Assembly (NCBI GenBank): GCA_027315385.1
Contig: DAHUYD010000036.1
Location: 1 to 40,702, forward strand
From: Acidobacterium sp.
Lineage (GTDB): Bacteria > Acidobacteriota > Terriglobia > Terriglobales > Acidobacteriaceae
Length of the DNA: 40,702 bases
Reading direction: 5' to 3'
The notes beneath the pieces were generated by a model. That model did no database searches, was not told where the DNA came from, and worked only from the letters and a program-made list of their open reading frames with translations. Positions 1 through 8,981 of this stretch are shown here, one piece after another (positions within the stretch are counted from its first letter, which is position 1; the number at the start of each line of letters is the position of its first letter). The position numbers and the translations under genes were made by a program.

Positions 1-37
1 GTGGGGACCCCGGGGGATGGTTGCTGGTTTCCGCTGT

Positions 38-358
38 CTAGTGTCGGACGGCGGCATTATGCTTCTTGTTGTAGATGGCGCGCGAGGTGCGGTTTTGACG
101 CGCGTTCAGCGTTGCGCGGTCGGCGCGGGTCAGGTGGCCGCCATCGGCGCGGCGCATGTTGCGCTCCTGGCGGTTGATGGAAGCTTCGCGGCGCTCCAGA
201 TGAGCGGTTTCCCGCGGCGTGAGCTGGCCGCTGCGGACGCCCTGCGCAATGCGCGCCTGCTGGCGATTCTTCCGCTGCTGAATGTTGGGGTGGGTTTGGG
301 CCATCGCGACCGAGGTCGAAAGAGCCAGCAATGCCGTAGCGAAGACAGAGAGTTTCAT
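38..358 (-). CDS. Small secreted basic, Arg/Gln-rich hypothetical protein
   Basis: About 106 residues. The N-terminus is a clear signal peptide (MKLSVFATALLALS, then an AMA-Q cleavage-like site), so the product is expected in the periplasm or outside the cell. The mature part is rich in Arg, Gln, Asn and Ala, has no obvious hydrophobic core, and contains a helical segment with the pattern GQLTPRETAHLERRE. I do not recognise a functional family; similar small secreted proteins are common in acidobacteria (recollection, not searched). The start at 358 was chosen over an upstream in-frame ATG at 478 because an AGGAGA ribosome-binding site (366-371) sits 7 bases before it and the signal peptide begins there. 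It lies downstream of tesA on the same strand, with 136 bases between them, so it probably has its own promoter. Confidence 0.7.
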   Translation of the reverse strand: MKLSVFATALLALSTSVAMAQTHPNIQQRKNRQQARIAQGVRSGQLTPRETAHLERREASINRQERNMRRADGGHLTRADRATLNARQNRTSRAIYNKKHNAAVRH

Positions 359-494
359 CGATCGTTCTCCTGACCGCGGGGCTGGTTGCCGCACCGCTGA
401 AACCCCGCGTGTTGTAGGGTGAAACCCCGGGACCGCGAGAAAAGTTGCTGGATTCGGCCTTACGGGCGAAGCCGTCATCGCCGGACCAACTTGC

Positions 495-1136
495 CTATCT
501 ATGCAGCAGAGGCTCGATCACGGAAACGAAGTTGTGGGCCAGAAGTCTGGCCCCAGCTGAGGTGGGGTGGATGCCGTCGGACTGGATCGCGTCGGGGACT
601 TCGTAGACGTTCCTGTAAATGTTGGGTATGACCGGGATGTGGTAACGAGCGGCGACGAGGGGAAACGTTGCATTGAACTGGCGGATGTAGTCAGGGCCGT
701 AGTTGGGAGGCAAGGTGATGCCGAGCAGAACCACCTTGCTGCCCGCGTGCAGCAACGCAGAGACGATAGTGTCCAGGTTGCGGCGCGTGTCGGCGATGGG
801 GATGCCGCGCAGGCCATCGTTGCCGCCGAATTCCACGAGAACGAGCGCAGGATGAAGGCGCAGGACCTCCTGCAGCCGGTCGACTCCGTCTTTGGTGGTG
901 TTGCCGCTGATTCCGGAATTGACGACGCGGTAGCGATAACCGCGTGCTTCGAGGTCGGATTGGAGATCATCGGGATAGGTCTTACCCGGGGCGAGGCCGT
1001 AGCCGGCGGTAATGCTGTCGCCGAAGCAATCGATGACCGGCAGTGCGCGGCGGGGGGCGGCGCAGACGCTGATGGGAACGAGACAGAGCGCCAGGAGAAG
1101 TGCGAACCGAACATGGATGCGATTGCGCAGGAACAT
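495..1136 (-). CDS. tesA: Arylesterase / acyl-CoA thioesterase I-like SGNH hydrolase (TesA)
   Basis: About 213 residues. A hydrophobic signal peptide (residues ~8-27, ending VCAA) directs it to the periplasm. SGNH blocks are present: GDSITAGYG near residue 39 (nucleophile Ser), the Gly in NSGISGNT, GGND near 104 (oxyanion Asn) and DGIHPT near 188 (catalytic Asp/His). These match the TesA/arylesterase group, which hydrolyses acyl thioesters and small esters. The gene is divergent from an ybbA-ybbP pair, the same neighbourhood as E. coli tesA, which strengthens the assignment. No good Shine-Dalgarno precedes the ATG at 1136, and no better in-frame start was found. The true substrate is unknown. 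Confidence 0.9.
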   Translation of the reverse strand: MFLRNRIHVRFALLLALCLVPISVCAAPRRALPVIDCFGDSITAGYGLAPGKTYPDDLQSDLEARGYRYRVVNSGISGNTTKDGVDRLQEVLRLHPALVLVEFGGNDGLRGIPIADTRRNLDTIVSALLHAGSKVVLLGITLPPNYGPDYIRQFNATFPLVAARYHIPVIPNIYRNVYEVPDAIQSDGIHPTSAGARLLAHNFVSVIEPLLHR

Positions 1137-1150
1137 AATAAAGAAATGGT

Positions 1151-1204
1151 GGTCCTTCGACTCCGTTGTTTTGCGGGGGCGAACAAGCTTCGCTCAAGAT
1201 GACA
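1151..1204 (-). repeat. Candidate dispersed intergenic repeat unit
   Basis: On the minus strand this intergenic stretch begins GTCATCTTGAGCGAAGC and ends GAGTCGAAGGACC. From memory, sequences of the form TCATCCTGAGCGAAG...GTCGAAGGA are abundant dispersed intergenic units in acidobacterial genomes. Only one copy is seen in this window, so calling it a repeat is recollection and inference. It fills most of the tesA-ybbA intergenic gap and may affect expression of either gene. Confidence 0.35.
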
Positions 1205-1256
1205 ATGTTTACTTTAGATGAGGAATGGACCGACGGCATGGAGTCGAGGAGATTCG

Positions 1257-1955
1257 ATGATTGAGGTGCGGAGACTGAAAAAGTCCATACGAAACGGCGC
1301 GCGGACGGTGGAGATCCTGCGCGGCATTGACCTGATGATCCCTAAGGGACAGTTTGTGGCCGTGATGGGCGCGAGCGGCAGCGGGAAAAGTACGCTGCTG
1401 GGACTGCTCGCCGGGCTGGATTCTCCTACGGAGGGCGAGGTTGTCCTCGATGGAGTCTCGATCGGCGGCCTCGATGAGGACGATCTGGCTGAGGTACGGG
1501 GACGGCGGATCGGATTCGTATTTCAGTCATACCAGTTGATTCCAACGCTGACGGCGCTGGAGAACGTGATGCTGCCCTATGAACTGAATGCGACGGGCAA
1601 CGCGCGAGGGCGCGCTGAAGTTCTGCTGGAGGAGGTTGGGCTACGGGACCGGATGCAGCATTATCCTGTGCAGCTATCCGGCGGGGAGCAGCAACGCGTG
1701 GCGCTGGCGCGGGCCTTTGTTTTGGAGCCGCCGATTGTGTTGGCAGATGAGCCGACGGGGAACCTTGATTCGAGCAACGGTCAGCACGTACTGGAGTTGC
1801 TGATGGAGCGGCAGCGCGAGTCGGGGACGACCCTGGTACTGGTGACGCATGACGCGCAGATCGCCGAGCGCGCGGACCGGAGGATTCATCTGGTAGATGG
1901 ATTGGTCGTGGCTGACGAACTGCAAACCGCGGCGGCAGCGGAGCCGTTGCGATGA
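1257..1955 (+). CDS. ybbA: ABC transporter ATPase, LolD/MacB/YbbA type
   Basis: About 232 residues. It has all the ABC ATPase motifs: Walker [10 protein letters not shown] (near residue 40), Q-loop (VFQSYQ), signature LSGGEQQ, Walker [12 protein letters not shown] and the H-loop THD. The NLD ending after Walker B and the length place it with the LolD/MacB/YbbA group that works with FtsX-type permeases. The start at 1257 is preferred to the ATG at 1218 because GAGGA (1246-1250) precedes it and residue 2 onward (IEVRRLKKS) begins the family fold. It overlaps ybbP by 4 bases (ATGA), so the two are translationally coupled. The product should sit on the cytoplasmic face of the inner membrane and energise YbbP. 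Confidence 0.92.
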   Translation: MIEVRRLKKSIRNGARTVEILRGIDLMIPKGQFVAVMGASGSGKSTLLGLLAGLDSPTEGEVVLDGVSIGGLDEDDLAEVRGRRIGFVFQSYQLIPTLTALENVMLPYELNATGNARGRAEVLLEEVGLRDRMQHYPVQLSGGEQQRVALARAFVLEPPIVLADEPTGNLDSSNGQHVLELLMERQRESGTTLVLVTHDAQIAERADRRIHLVDGLVVADELQTAAAAEPLR

Positions 1956-4681
1956 AACCAGCATTGCCATGGAGCACAGCTGCGCGCGTAGCGTGGAGAG
2001 AACTGCGGGCTGGCAAGGCGAAGTTCCTTTTCGTCCTGCTTTCGGTTGCCGTGGGGGTGGCGGCGCTCACCGGTGTTCGGGGATTCAGCGATTCGTTTTC
2101 CCGGGCGCTGCTGGAGCAGGCGCGCAGCATTATGGCGGCGGATGTATCGGCGCGGATGTTCCGTCAACCGACAGCCCAGGAGGCCCAGCGGCTGCAGGCG
2201 CTGAAAGCGAAGGGCGTGCGCGAAACCACGGTGACGGAGACGCTGTCGATGGCGATGGTAAAGGGCGATCCGATCCCGCTGCTTGTCTCGTTGAAGGCAG
2301 TGAATCCCGATGAGTACCCGTTCTACGGAACGGTGGTACTGTCGGCGCACGGCGGAAGCACCGCGCAGACGGGTGGCCCGAGCCTGCATGACGCGCTGGC
2401 GAATGGGACGGTGGTGGTGGATGACAACCTTCTGGTTCGGCTGCGTGCGAACGTGGGCGACGAACTGAAGGTTGGTGATGAGTGGTTCCGGATTGCGGCC
2501 GTGATCGAGAAGGAACCGGACCGCCTCACCGCCGGTGTGGGGCTGGGGCCGCGTGTGATGATGACGCGCGTGGGCCTCGATCATTCCGGGTTACTGCAGC
2601 CGGGCAGCCGGGCGAATGAGCGATATCTGTTCGCAGTGGAGAACCAGCAGAGCATGGACCAGGTGAAGACGGAGGTGGAGAAGATTCTGCCCGACGCGCA
2701 GGTGACCGACTACCGGGAGGCAAGCCCGGAACTGACGCAAGGCCTGGATCATGCGACGGGGCTGCTAAGCCTGATTTGCCTGGTGGCGATGGTGTTGGGG
2801 GCGATCGGTGTGGCGATGGCGATGCGCGCGCACCTGCAACAGCGGATCGAGGTTTTGGCGATCATGAAGTCCGTGGGCGCACGGTCAGCGGACATTCTGC
2901 GAATTTATCTGCTGCAGACGCTGTTTCTGGGCGTGACGGGAGCGCTGATCGGCATCGGGCTGGGGCTGGGCGTGGAATACGCGTTGCCGGTGTTGCTGGG
3001 CAAGCTGCTGCCGCTGCATCCGGCGATCCGTTTGCCGCTCGATCCGGTGCTGGCGGCTCTCGGGACGGGGGTACTGACGACGGTGCTCTTTTGCCTGCCT
3101 CCGCTGCTGGATGTGCGGAGGGTGCGGCCTGTTCTGGTGCTGCGCAGGACGGTGGAGAGCGGTGAACAATTCGCAGGCGCTCTTCGCTTCCGTGCGGCTG
3201 CTATTTGCTGCTTGATTTGTGCCGTCGTGGTTGCGATTGTGAATCTCATTATTCGGCATCCGCACTGGAGCATACCGGGCGCTCTTTTCGGCTGTTTTCT
3301 GCTCTTGAGCGTGGATTACGGCCAGTTGCTGCGAAGCGCGCTGTCGCACAAACTGCAGATCGCTTCGATTGTCGTTATCCTCGGTGGTCTGGGCGGCATT
3401 GCGGCGGGGCTGGCGGATTCTGTGCTTGTGGGCAAGTGGTTCGCCATCTGCCTGGCGGGCGTGCTGGCGGTCCTGCTTGGGCTGTCGGCGGCCACGCTGC
3501 GCGGACTGCGGTCGTTTCTGTCGCGGACACGGTTACGACTGCACTCCGTCTTGCGGCATGGTCTTTCGAATTTATACCGGCCGGGGAACCAGTCGGCGGC
3601 GGTGCTGGCGGCGCTGGGCGCGGGGGTGATGCTGATTCTGTGCGTCTTTCTCATGCAACGGTCGGTCGTCGCTTCGCTGCACGAGGACGTGAAGCCGGAG
3701 ACGCCGAATGTGTTCCTGATCGACATGACCACGGACGAGTTGCCGGGGATACGCGCGCTGCTCCGGAAGCAGAAGGGCGTGATCGCGGGGCTGGAGACGA
3801 TCCCGGTGGTGGCGGGGCGGGTGGAATCGATTGGGGGAACTCCGGTAGATCAGTTGAAGCTGAAGAATTATCCGAAGCGTCTGCTGCGTTCGGCCAATCT
3901 GTCGTGGTCGGGAGCGGTTCCGTCAGGGACGAAGGTTGCGGAAGGGAAGTGGTGGAGTGCAGGCAGCCACGAGGCCGATCTCGCGGTGGTCGATCACGTC
4001 GCCGAGCGGCTGCACCTGAAAATTGGGACGCCGCTGACCTTTGTTGCCGGGCAGAAAACGATCGCAGTGAAAGTGGCGGCGATCTACAGAATCGCCGGTG
4101 AACACCCGTTTGCACGGAGCGAGTTCGTGATGCCGGAGGCGCTGCTCGCCGGTCAACCTGTGGTGTGGTACGGCGACATTCACGCGAAGGCCGATGCAAT
4201 TCCGGATGTGGAGCGGGCGCTCTTCGCGGCTTATCCAACGGTGACTGTGATCAACATCGCAGACATCGTGGAGACTATCCAGGGGGTGGTAGACCAAATC
4301 ACTCTGGTTATTCGCTTTCTCGCGGGATTCTCAATTCTGTCCGGGCTGATCATCCTGGCGTCGAGCGTGGCCGGGACGCGTTTTCGGAGGATCCGCGAAG
4401 TAGTGGTGCTGAAGACGCTGGGCGCGACGCGGCGGCGGATTGCTGCGGTGTTCAGCGTGGAGTTTGCGGTTCTGGGATTGCTGGCCGGCGCGGTAGGAGT
4501 TTTATTTGCGAACCTTTTGACGCATATTTTGCTGCACCGTATGGATTTGACGTTCCATCGCGATGTACGAGGGTCAGTGGCTGCGGTGGCGGCGACGGCA
4601 CTGCTGGCTGTGATGACCGGATGGATCGCGAGCTGGCGGATTCTGGGGCAGAGGCCGCTGGAGGTGCTGCGCGAGGAGTAG
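1952..4681 (+). CDS. ybbP: FtsX-family ABC permease, YbbP-like
   Basis: About 909 residues. An N-terminal transmembrane helix (~25-45) leads to a large periplasmic domain. An FtsX block with several helices follows at ~260-390 (including IEVLAIMKSVGARSADI), then a central group of helices (~410-520), a second extracytoplasmic domain, and a C-terminal FtsX block (~780-905, with REVVVLKTLGATRRRI). The duplicated FtsX domains and the length above 800 residues match YbbP rather than LolC/E or MacB. It is coupled to ybbA by an ATGA overlap. Likely role: ATP-driven mechanotransmission or lipid/lipoprotein handling at the inner membrane; the substrate of YbbAP-type systems is not settled. Confidence 0.88.
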   Translation: MKPALPWSTAARVAWRELRAGKAKFLFVLLSVAVGVAALTGVRGFSDSFSRALLEQARSIMAADVSARMFRQPTAQEAQRLQALKAKGVRETTVTETLSMAMVKGDPIPLLVSLKAVNPDEYPFYGTVVLSAHGGSTAQTGGPSLHDALANGTVVVDDNLLVRLRANVGDELKVGDEWFRIAAVIEKEPDRLTAGVGLGPRVMMTRVGLDHSGLLQPGSRANERYLFAVENQQSMDQVKTEVEKILPDAQVTDYREASPELTQGLDHATGLLSLICLVAMVLGAIGVAMAMRAHLQQRIEVLAIMKSVGARSADILRIYLLQTLFLGVTGALIGIGLGLGVEYALPVLLGKLLPLHPAIRLPLDPVLAALGTGVLTTVLFCLPPLLDVRRVRPVLVLRRTVESGEQFAGALRFRAAAICCLICAVVVAIVNLIIRHPHWSIPGALFGCFLLLSVDYGQLLRSALSHKLQIASIVVILGGLGGIAAGLADSVLVGKWFAICLAGVLAVLLGLSAATLRGLRSFLSRTRLRLHSVLRHGLSNLYRPGNQSAAVLAALGAGVMLILCVFLMQRSVVASLHEDVKPETPNVFLIDMTTDELPGIRALLRKQKGVIAGLETIPVVAGRVESIGGTPVDQLKLKNYPKRLLRSANLSWSGAVPSGTKVAEGKWWSAGSHEADLAVVDHVAERLHLKIGTPLTFVAGQKTIAVKVAAIYRIAGEHPFARSEFVMPEALLAGQPVVWYGDIHAKADAIPDVERALFAAYPTVTVINIADIVETIQGVVDQITLVIRFLAGFSILSGLIILASSVAGTRFRRIREVVVLKTLGATRRRIAAVFSVEFAVLGLLAGAVGVLFANLLTHILLHRMDLTFHRDVRGSVAAVAATALLAVMTGWIASWRILGQRPLEVLREE

Positions 4682-4684
4682 GAG

Positions 4685-5030
4685 ATCGGCGGTACGCTTT
4701 CCACCGTGATATCGCCGTTCATCTGACGGCAAAGACGCTGGCTGATAGCCAGTTCCAGACCGGTGCGGCCATGTCACCGAAGCGTCGACCTGCGAGAAGG
4801 GGCGAAATAGCCGTTTCATGTTCTCCTTCTCAATTCCAATGCAATGCCCGCGTCGCGAACGCGCCAGCAGAAGCAAACCTGGCTTGTTCATGCACCATGC
4901 ACCAAAGCGTGCAGGTGCTTGCCGGCAGACTGAATCCTTCTGAGATCCAGCACGAAGCGATTCCTTCGATCTCGGCGTCCTCTTCCAGCATTTCGCTGTA
5001 TTAGTAAGCGATTGCATTGAGCGGGAGTGC
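4685..5030 (-). pseudogene. Decayed, internally deleted sensor histidine kinase
   Basis: No intact ORF is present, but minus-strand translations in different frames show histidine-kinase blocks in the right order. They are: a HisKA-like PLNAIAY, a TAA stop, then YSEMLEEDAEIEG (~5027-4960); frameshifted DLRRIQSAGKHLHALV (~4950-4890); an F-box piece RLFRPFSQVDASVT (~4813-4770); and, in another frame, a G2-box tail LAISQRLCRQMNGDITVES (~4752-4697). The usual His-containing stretch is eroded, and most of the ATPase domain between the second and third blocks is missing. The remnant thus carries frameshifts, stops and an internal deletion. It lies just downstream of the chemotaxis operon on the same strand. 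The rest of the 4682-5228 gap (5031-5228) shows nothing I can identify. Confidence 0.75.
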
Positions 5031-5228
5031 CTCCCCGAGATGGCGGCTGGGCCGAAGGTCGCCCCCCGCATGTTCCGGAATGATCGCCACCTCAGCCGGC
5101 GGAAGAGAGGGCACGGTGAAATTGACATCGAGCGCCGCGTTCACGTTCCAGTGATGCTGCAGACTCAGGAACCTTCACCGGCGAGGCAAGTTGTGCTGTG
5201 GAGGCGATGCACGCAAAGGAAGCCTGCG

Positions 5229-6191
5229 CTACCCTGCCGGCGTGCCCAGAACCTTCACCACCTCACTCACCAGTTCGTCCGGAACAAACTTCGCGACGTA
5301 TCCATCCGCTCCCACCTTGCTGGCGTGCGCCGCATTGGCCGAGCCCGACAGGGAAGAGTGAATGACCACCGGCACGGACTTCATGCCCTCGTCCTCCTTC
5401 ATCTGCCGCGTGAGCGTGAAGCCATCCATTTCGGGCATTTCCAGGTCGGTAAGCACCATCGCCACCTTTTCTCGCAAAGGAACTCCGGCGGCCCGGGCTT
5501 CGACGGCGAAGCTCTTCAGCCGGTCCCAGGCCTCCCTGCCCGTCCTGGTGCCGACAAATGGCAGCCCGAGCTTGCTGAGAACGGTTTCAATCTGACGGCG
5601 CGCCACGCTGGAGTCGTCCGCGTAGAGAACCACAGCACCCTCAGGCATATGGATGGTCGGCAGACGGGTGATCTCCTCGCCGCTCCTGAAGCGGAACGGC
5701 AAAGCCTCCCTGAGGATGGATTCAACGTCCAGTATCAGGGCGAGGCGAGCGTTTTCCTCCTGATCGTCGAGTCTGGCAAGGCTGGTCACAAGGGATCCGG
5801 CCGCGGATTTTTCGGCGGAGACGACCCGGCTCCATTCCAGGCGCACGATTTCCTCGACTTCTTCGACCGCAAACCCCTGAACCGAACGCTCATATTCGGT
5901 CACGAGGAGGATATTGAATGCCTGCGGCGTGCAGCCAACCACCGACGGAAGATCGATGACCGGAATGATCTGCCCGCGAATATTGGCGACACCCAGGACG
6001 TGCTTCGGCGAACCCGGCATGGGCGTAATGGAAGGCATCATCAGCGCTTCCCGCACTTTGAAGACGTTAATGCCAAAGATCTCCCGCGAGTGCGAGTTGT
6101 TGTCTTCTCCGAGGCGGAAGATCAGGAGCTCGAACTTATTCGTGCCCGCTAATTTCGATCTTTCCTCAATTTCCCGCATCACGTCGCTCAT
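5229..6191 (-). CDS. cheV: CheV-like chemotaxis coupling protein (CheW domain plus receiver)
   Basis: About 320 residues. A CheW-type domain (~15-165) carries the motif [15 protein letters not shown]. It is joined to a response-regulator receiver (~195-315) with an intact phosphorylation site: acidic pair in LYADDSS, phospho-acceptor Asp in [11 protein letters not shown], Ser in IHSSLSG and Lys in VAKF. CheV proteins couple receptors to CheA and use phosphorylation for adaptation. The start at 6191 has GGGGAGG 5 bases upstream and lies 26 bases inside the end of the receptor gene, so translation is coupled. This is the last gene of the cheA operon and supplies its only receiver domain, so it must act as adaptation element, phosphate sink or output unless an unlinked CheY exists. 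Confidence 0.9.
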   Translation of the reverse strand: MSDVMREIEERSKLAGTNKFELLIFRLGEDNNSHSREIFGINVFKVREALMMPSITPMPGSPKHVLGVANIRGQIIPVIDLPSVVGCTPQAFNILLVTEYERSVQGFAVEEVEEIVRLEWSRVVSAEKSAAGSLVTSLARLDDQEENARLALILDVESILREALPFRFRSGEEITRLPTIHMPEGAVVLYADDSSVARRQIETVLSKLGLPFVGTRTGREAWDRLKSFAVEARAAGVPLREKVAMVLTDLEMPEMDGFTLTRQMKEDEGMKSVPVVIHSSLSGSANAAHASKVGADGYVAKFVPDELVSEVVKVLGTPAG

Positions 6192-7611
6192 GGCCAGCCT
6201 CCCCGGTTTTGCTGTCACTGACGGCCGCGCCCAGCGCGTCAAGTTTATCGAGCAGTTCCTGCTCGATCCGCGAGATTTCTCCGCCCAGCCGCATGGCTTC
6301 CTCGCGTTCCCCGGCCTTCAGCATCACGCGAAGATTTCGCGCGCTCTGGTAAAGCGAGGCCAGAGGGGCCTCGATCTCCTGAAATTCCGGGGACTGTCCC
6401 CAGGAATCTTTGCCACTGCCCTCGAACCATCGAGCAAAGCTGCACTGATGATGGTCCGGCGTGTTGTCAGGAGCCGCCGCTGCGGCGCGCTCAGACAGTT
6501 CCGCCAGCACGTTGCGTACAAAAATCTTGGTCTCGTTCTTCGCCGAGTCGACATTCATCTGCGCAACCAGCGCGTGGAGCGAGCGGACGCGCGTTCCGAG
6601 CGACAAGGTCACCGACTCCGCTCCGTGCGCAGACTGTTCCGCCGAGTGGCTGGTCTTCTCGATCGATCTGGCCGAACGATCGATGTCGGTAATGTTACGC
6701 TGCACTTCTTCTGTCGCCTTCTGAACGCGCTTCGAAAGATTGCGCACTTCGTCGGCGACAACGGCAAACCCGCGCCCGTGCTCCCCGGCGCGAGCCGCCT
6801 CAATTGCGGCATTCAGGGCGAGAAGGTTGGTCTGATAGGCGATCTCGCGAATCGTCTGCGCAATCCGGCCGATCGCGCCCACCTGCGCGATAAGTTCCTG
6901 CGATGCCTTGCGGCTGTCGGCTACTGATTGGGCGAGGCCTCCCAGCGTGCCTCCCACCGCTTTCATCGCGCGGTCGGTTTCCTCTGCCACCCCCATCAGG
7001 GACTCCGCGTTCCCCGATGCCGCCGTGCTCATTTCGGCGATAACATGTTCGGCGAGTTTCGCGTCGCTGAGATTGCGCCAGGAGGCGTGAATGGCAATCA
7101 CCTTGTTCTCGCGGTTGCGCACGGGCGCAAAATCCAGACCGAACGTCACTCCGCCCAGGGTGACCTCAGTGCTGTGGCAGCCGGAAGGCTCAGTCATCAG
7201 CTTTCTGATGATGTCGCGAATGCGCTCGGGATCCTGGTGAAACTGATGGATGGACCGCCCATGAGCATGGCGAACGTCAGCACCCCTCAGGCCTGCATTC
7301 AGTCGCTTGTGATTCAGCGACATGGTTTCGAGAGCCGCGCGATTCATGTAGAAAATCGCATTCTCCATGCGGTCGTCCGCTTCGCACAGCATCTCCAGGC
7401 TGGAAAGCGGCTCAAGGAGGGCCCGGGCGTGATCGAGCAACTGCTGCTTCTCGGCTCCCTGGGGCCGGGCAGAGGGCAGTGCCGCGCGCCCTGCCTGGGC
7501 TCCCGCTCTTCGCGCCCGGCCTGCGAATTTGCCGGTCTGCGCCGGCGGTTTGGAGCCCCGCGACGGTTTGCTGCTTTTCCTTGGTCGAGTCCTGACAGCC
7601 ACTGTGGCCAT
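6166..7611 (-). CDS. Soluble PAS-containing chemoreceptor with C-terminal CZB-like domain
   Basis: About 481 residues with no transmembrane segment, so cytoplasmic. In order: a basic low-complexity N-terminus (~1-55); a PAS-like domain (~60-175, with [11 protein letters not shown] and a closing [16 protein letters not shown] strand); a methyl-accepting signalling domain whose tip is well conserved ([19 protein letters not shown] then [12 protein letters not shown]); and a C-terminal region resembling the chemoreceptor zinc-binding (CZB) domain around [15 protein letters not shown]. The CZB Cys is kept, but the positions where I expect ligand histidines appear to hold other residues. There is no CheR-tethering pentapeptide at the C-terminus. 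The start at 7611 follows GGAGGAAGC; an upstream in-frame ATG at 7647 is less likely. The odp gene ends only 13 bases upstream, so they are co-transcribed. Confidence 0.9.
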   Translation of the reverse strand: MATVAVRTRPRKSSKPSRGSKPPAQTGKFAGRARRAGAQAGRAALPSARPQGAEKQQLLDHARALLEPLSSLEMLCEADDRMENAIFYMNRAALETMSLNHKRLNAGLRGADVRHAHGRSIHQFHQDPERIRDIIRKLMTEPSGCHSTEVTLGGVTFGLDFAPVRNRENKVIAIHASWRNLSDAKLAEHVIAEMSTAASGNAESLMGVAEETDRAMKAVGGTLGGLAQSVADSRKASQELIAQVGAIGRIAQTIREIAYQTNLLALNAAIEAARAGEHGRGFAVVADEVRNLSKRVQKATEEVQRNITDIDRSARSIEKTSHSAEQSAHGAESVTLSLGTRVRSLHALVAQMNVDSAKNETKIFVRNVLAELSERAAAAAPDNTPDHHQCSFARWFEGSGKDSWGQSPEFQEIEAPLASLYQSARNLRVMLKAGEREEAMRLGGEISRIEQELLDKLDALGAAVSDSKTGEAGHERRDAGN

Positions 7612-7624
7612 AATGCTTCCTCCC

Positions 7625-8383
7625 TCAGCGCGCAATCGCGCTCCCAACGGTTAGTCCTTCGAACCAATCCAGAAATCGCTTAACGTTTTCGCCGGCGTAG
7701 ATCGCCCCATGCTGGGGGCAGAGCATGTCGATCTGGAGCTGGCGAACGCGATCGATCCAGTCCAATTTCGCGGAGTTCGACGGCATCCATCGCTGGTGAA
7801 AGTACTTCGCGTGCTGGATGTGCTCATCGAATCCTCTGACCGATTCCGCTCCTCGTCGGCCGCCCACCCAGATCCCGTGGCCCGGGGGGAGAAGCGCCGC
7901 TCCAACGTCCCCGCAGAAGAGCACCTTTGCTTCAGGGTCGTACAAGTGAAAATTGGCGGAAGCGTGCAGGTAGTGCGCAGGGATAAAATCCAGCCTGCGG
8001 TCGCCAAGCATCATGGAGCCGCCCTCGTCCGGGATGCAGACCATCTCGGCGTCCAGCGCGCCGTAGTGACGGATGAACCCTTCCCAGAGGCCGGGAACCT
8101 GCCACTGGATGTTGTTGTTACAGGCGTTCCACAAGGGCAGGCTGGACGCTATATCCGGGTCCTGGTGGGATACGAATGCCTTTCGGACCGAGGTGGGCGG
8201 CACAACCTCGGCCACTGCGGCCAGGACCTGAGGAAAGATTTCGAATCCTCCGGGATCGAGTACGGCGCTCTGCCCGCTCGACTCGACGACATAGACGTTC
8301 GAATCGATCACGCGCCGTTCATCCTGGTCGAAAAGAACCCACCAGCGATGGGTTCCCGTTTCAAACACCGGTTCCGCTCTCAT
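7625..8383 (-). CDS. ODP-like diiron protein, metallo-beta-lactamase fold (candidate oxygen/iron sensor)
   Basis: About 252 residues with the fold of the flavodiiron/metallo-beta-lactamase family but no flavodoxin domain. Candidate metal ligands are His73, Asp75 and Asp77 (in [10 protein letters not shown]), His140 (in HYLHASANF), Asp159 (FCGDVG) and His225 (CPQHG). The motif reads HxDxDI instead of the usual HxExDH. That pattern, and its place between a cheA and a chemoreceptor, match the ODP (oxygen-binding diiron protein) family, described in Treponema denticola as an Fe(II)/oxygen sensor for chemotaxis. It has no transmembrane segment. The start at 8383 has a strong GGAGGAGGT site and overlaps the upstream gene by 23 bases. 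Alternative: a metallohydrolase without a sensory role; operon context argues against that. Confidence 0.82.
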   Translation of the reverse strand: MRAEPVFETGTHRWWVLFDQDERRVIDSNVYVVESSGQSAVLDPGGFEIFPQVLAAVAEVVPPTSVRKAFVSHQDPDIASSLPLWNACNNNIQWQVPGLWEGFIRHYGALDAEMVCIPDEGGSMMLGDRRLDFIPAHYLHASANFHLYDPEAKVLFCGDVGAALLPPGHGIWVGGRRGAESVRGFDEHIQHAKYFHQRWMPSNSAKLDWIDRVRQLQIDMLCPQHGAIYAGENVKRFLDWFEGLTVGSAIAR

Positions 8384-8981
8384 GCAGCACCTCCTCCAGC
8401 TTTCCGCGATAGGTCCAGATCGCCTCCCGCACCTTGGTTACCGCCAGCCCCATCTCGTGCGACACGCGCATGAGCGGGGCGCCGGTGCGCTCGGAAAGGG
8501 CGGCTTCGATGCGACCGTTGGTCACGACGTACTCCTGCTCGGCAATGCCTTCCTGGAGCCGGATCACCGTATCGATGAGCTGCCGCAGGATGGTCACGCC
8601 TTCGTCTTCCTCGGCATCGATATCTCTCCGCCAGTGTTTTTCGGAGTTGCAGAGGAACTCGAGAGCCCGCTTTCTGCCGGTTGTGGCCTGTGCCGAGCGA
8701 CGGAACATGCCGCTGAACTGCTCATGCTGGAGAATCTGCATATACACCCGCACAAGCGGAGCGATAGACTGCTGCAGCGGATTCGCGGCATCTTTAAGAA
8801 GCACTGCCTGCTCCCGAAACGCCTGTGCGACAACTCCGTAGCCGGCCAGCGTGTTTCCGTTCCGCTTGACGAGAACCATGGCATTCAGCGCGCGCCGGTC
8901 GATCTCTCGCAGAGATTGTTCGATGGTTCGCCGCGTGCGGTGGGAAGCGTCCATGATCGCCATAATGCGGTGAATGTTCAT
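8361..8981 (-). CDS. Small helical protein with degenerate chemoreceptor-tip motif
   Basis: About 206 residues, predicted almost wholly helical, without membrane segments. I do not recognise it as a named family. Residues ~28-60 (REIDRRALNAMVLVKRNG, then GYGVVAQAFREQ) align by eye with the MCP hairpin tip, [12 protein letters not shown]...[11 protein letters not shown]: the ALNA, R.G, Gly, VVA and final Arg positions agree, while the acidic residues of the tip are lost. It may be a truncated or diverged receptor-like adaptor. Translation is coupled to cheA by an ATGA overlap (8978-8981), with AGGGAG upstream, and to odp by a 23-base overlap. That wiring suggests it works in the same complex, for example linking ODP to CheA, but this is inference. 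Confidence 0.75.
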   Translation of the reverse strand: MNIHRIMAIMDASHRTRRTIEQSLREIDRRALNAMVLVKRNGNTLAGYGVVAQAFREQAVLLKDAANPLQQSIAPLVRVYMQILQHEQFSGMFRRSAQATTGRKRALEFLCNSEKHWRRDIDAEEDEGVTILRQLIDTVIRLQEGIAEQEYVVTNGRIEAALSERTGAPLMRVSHEMGLAVTKVREAIWTYRGKLEEVLHESGTGV

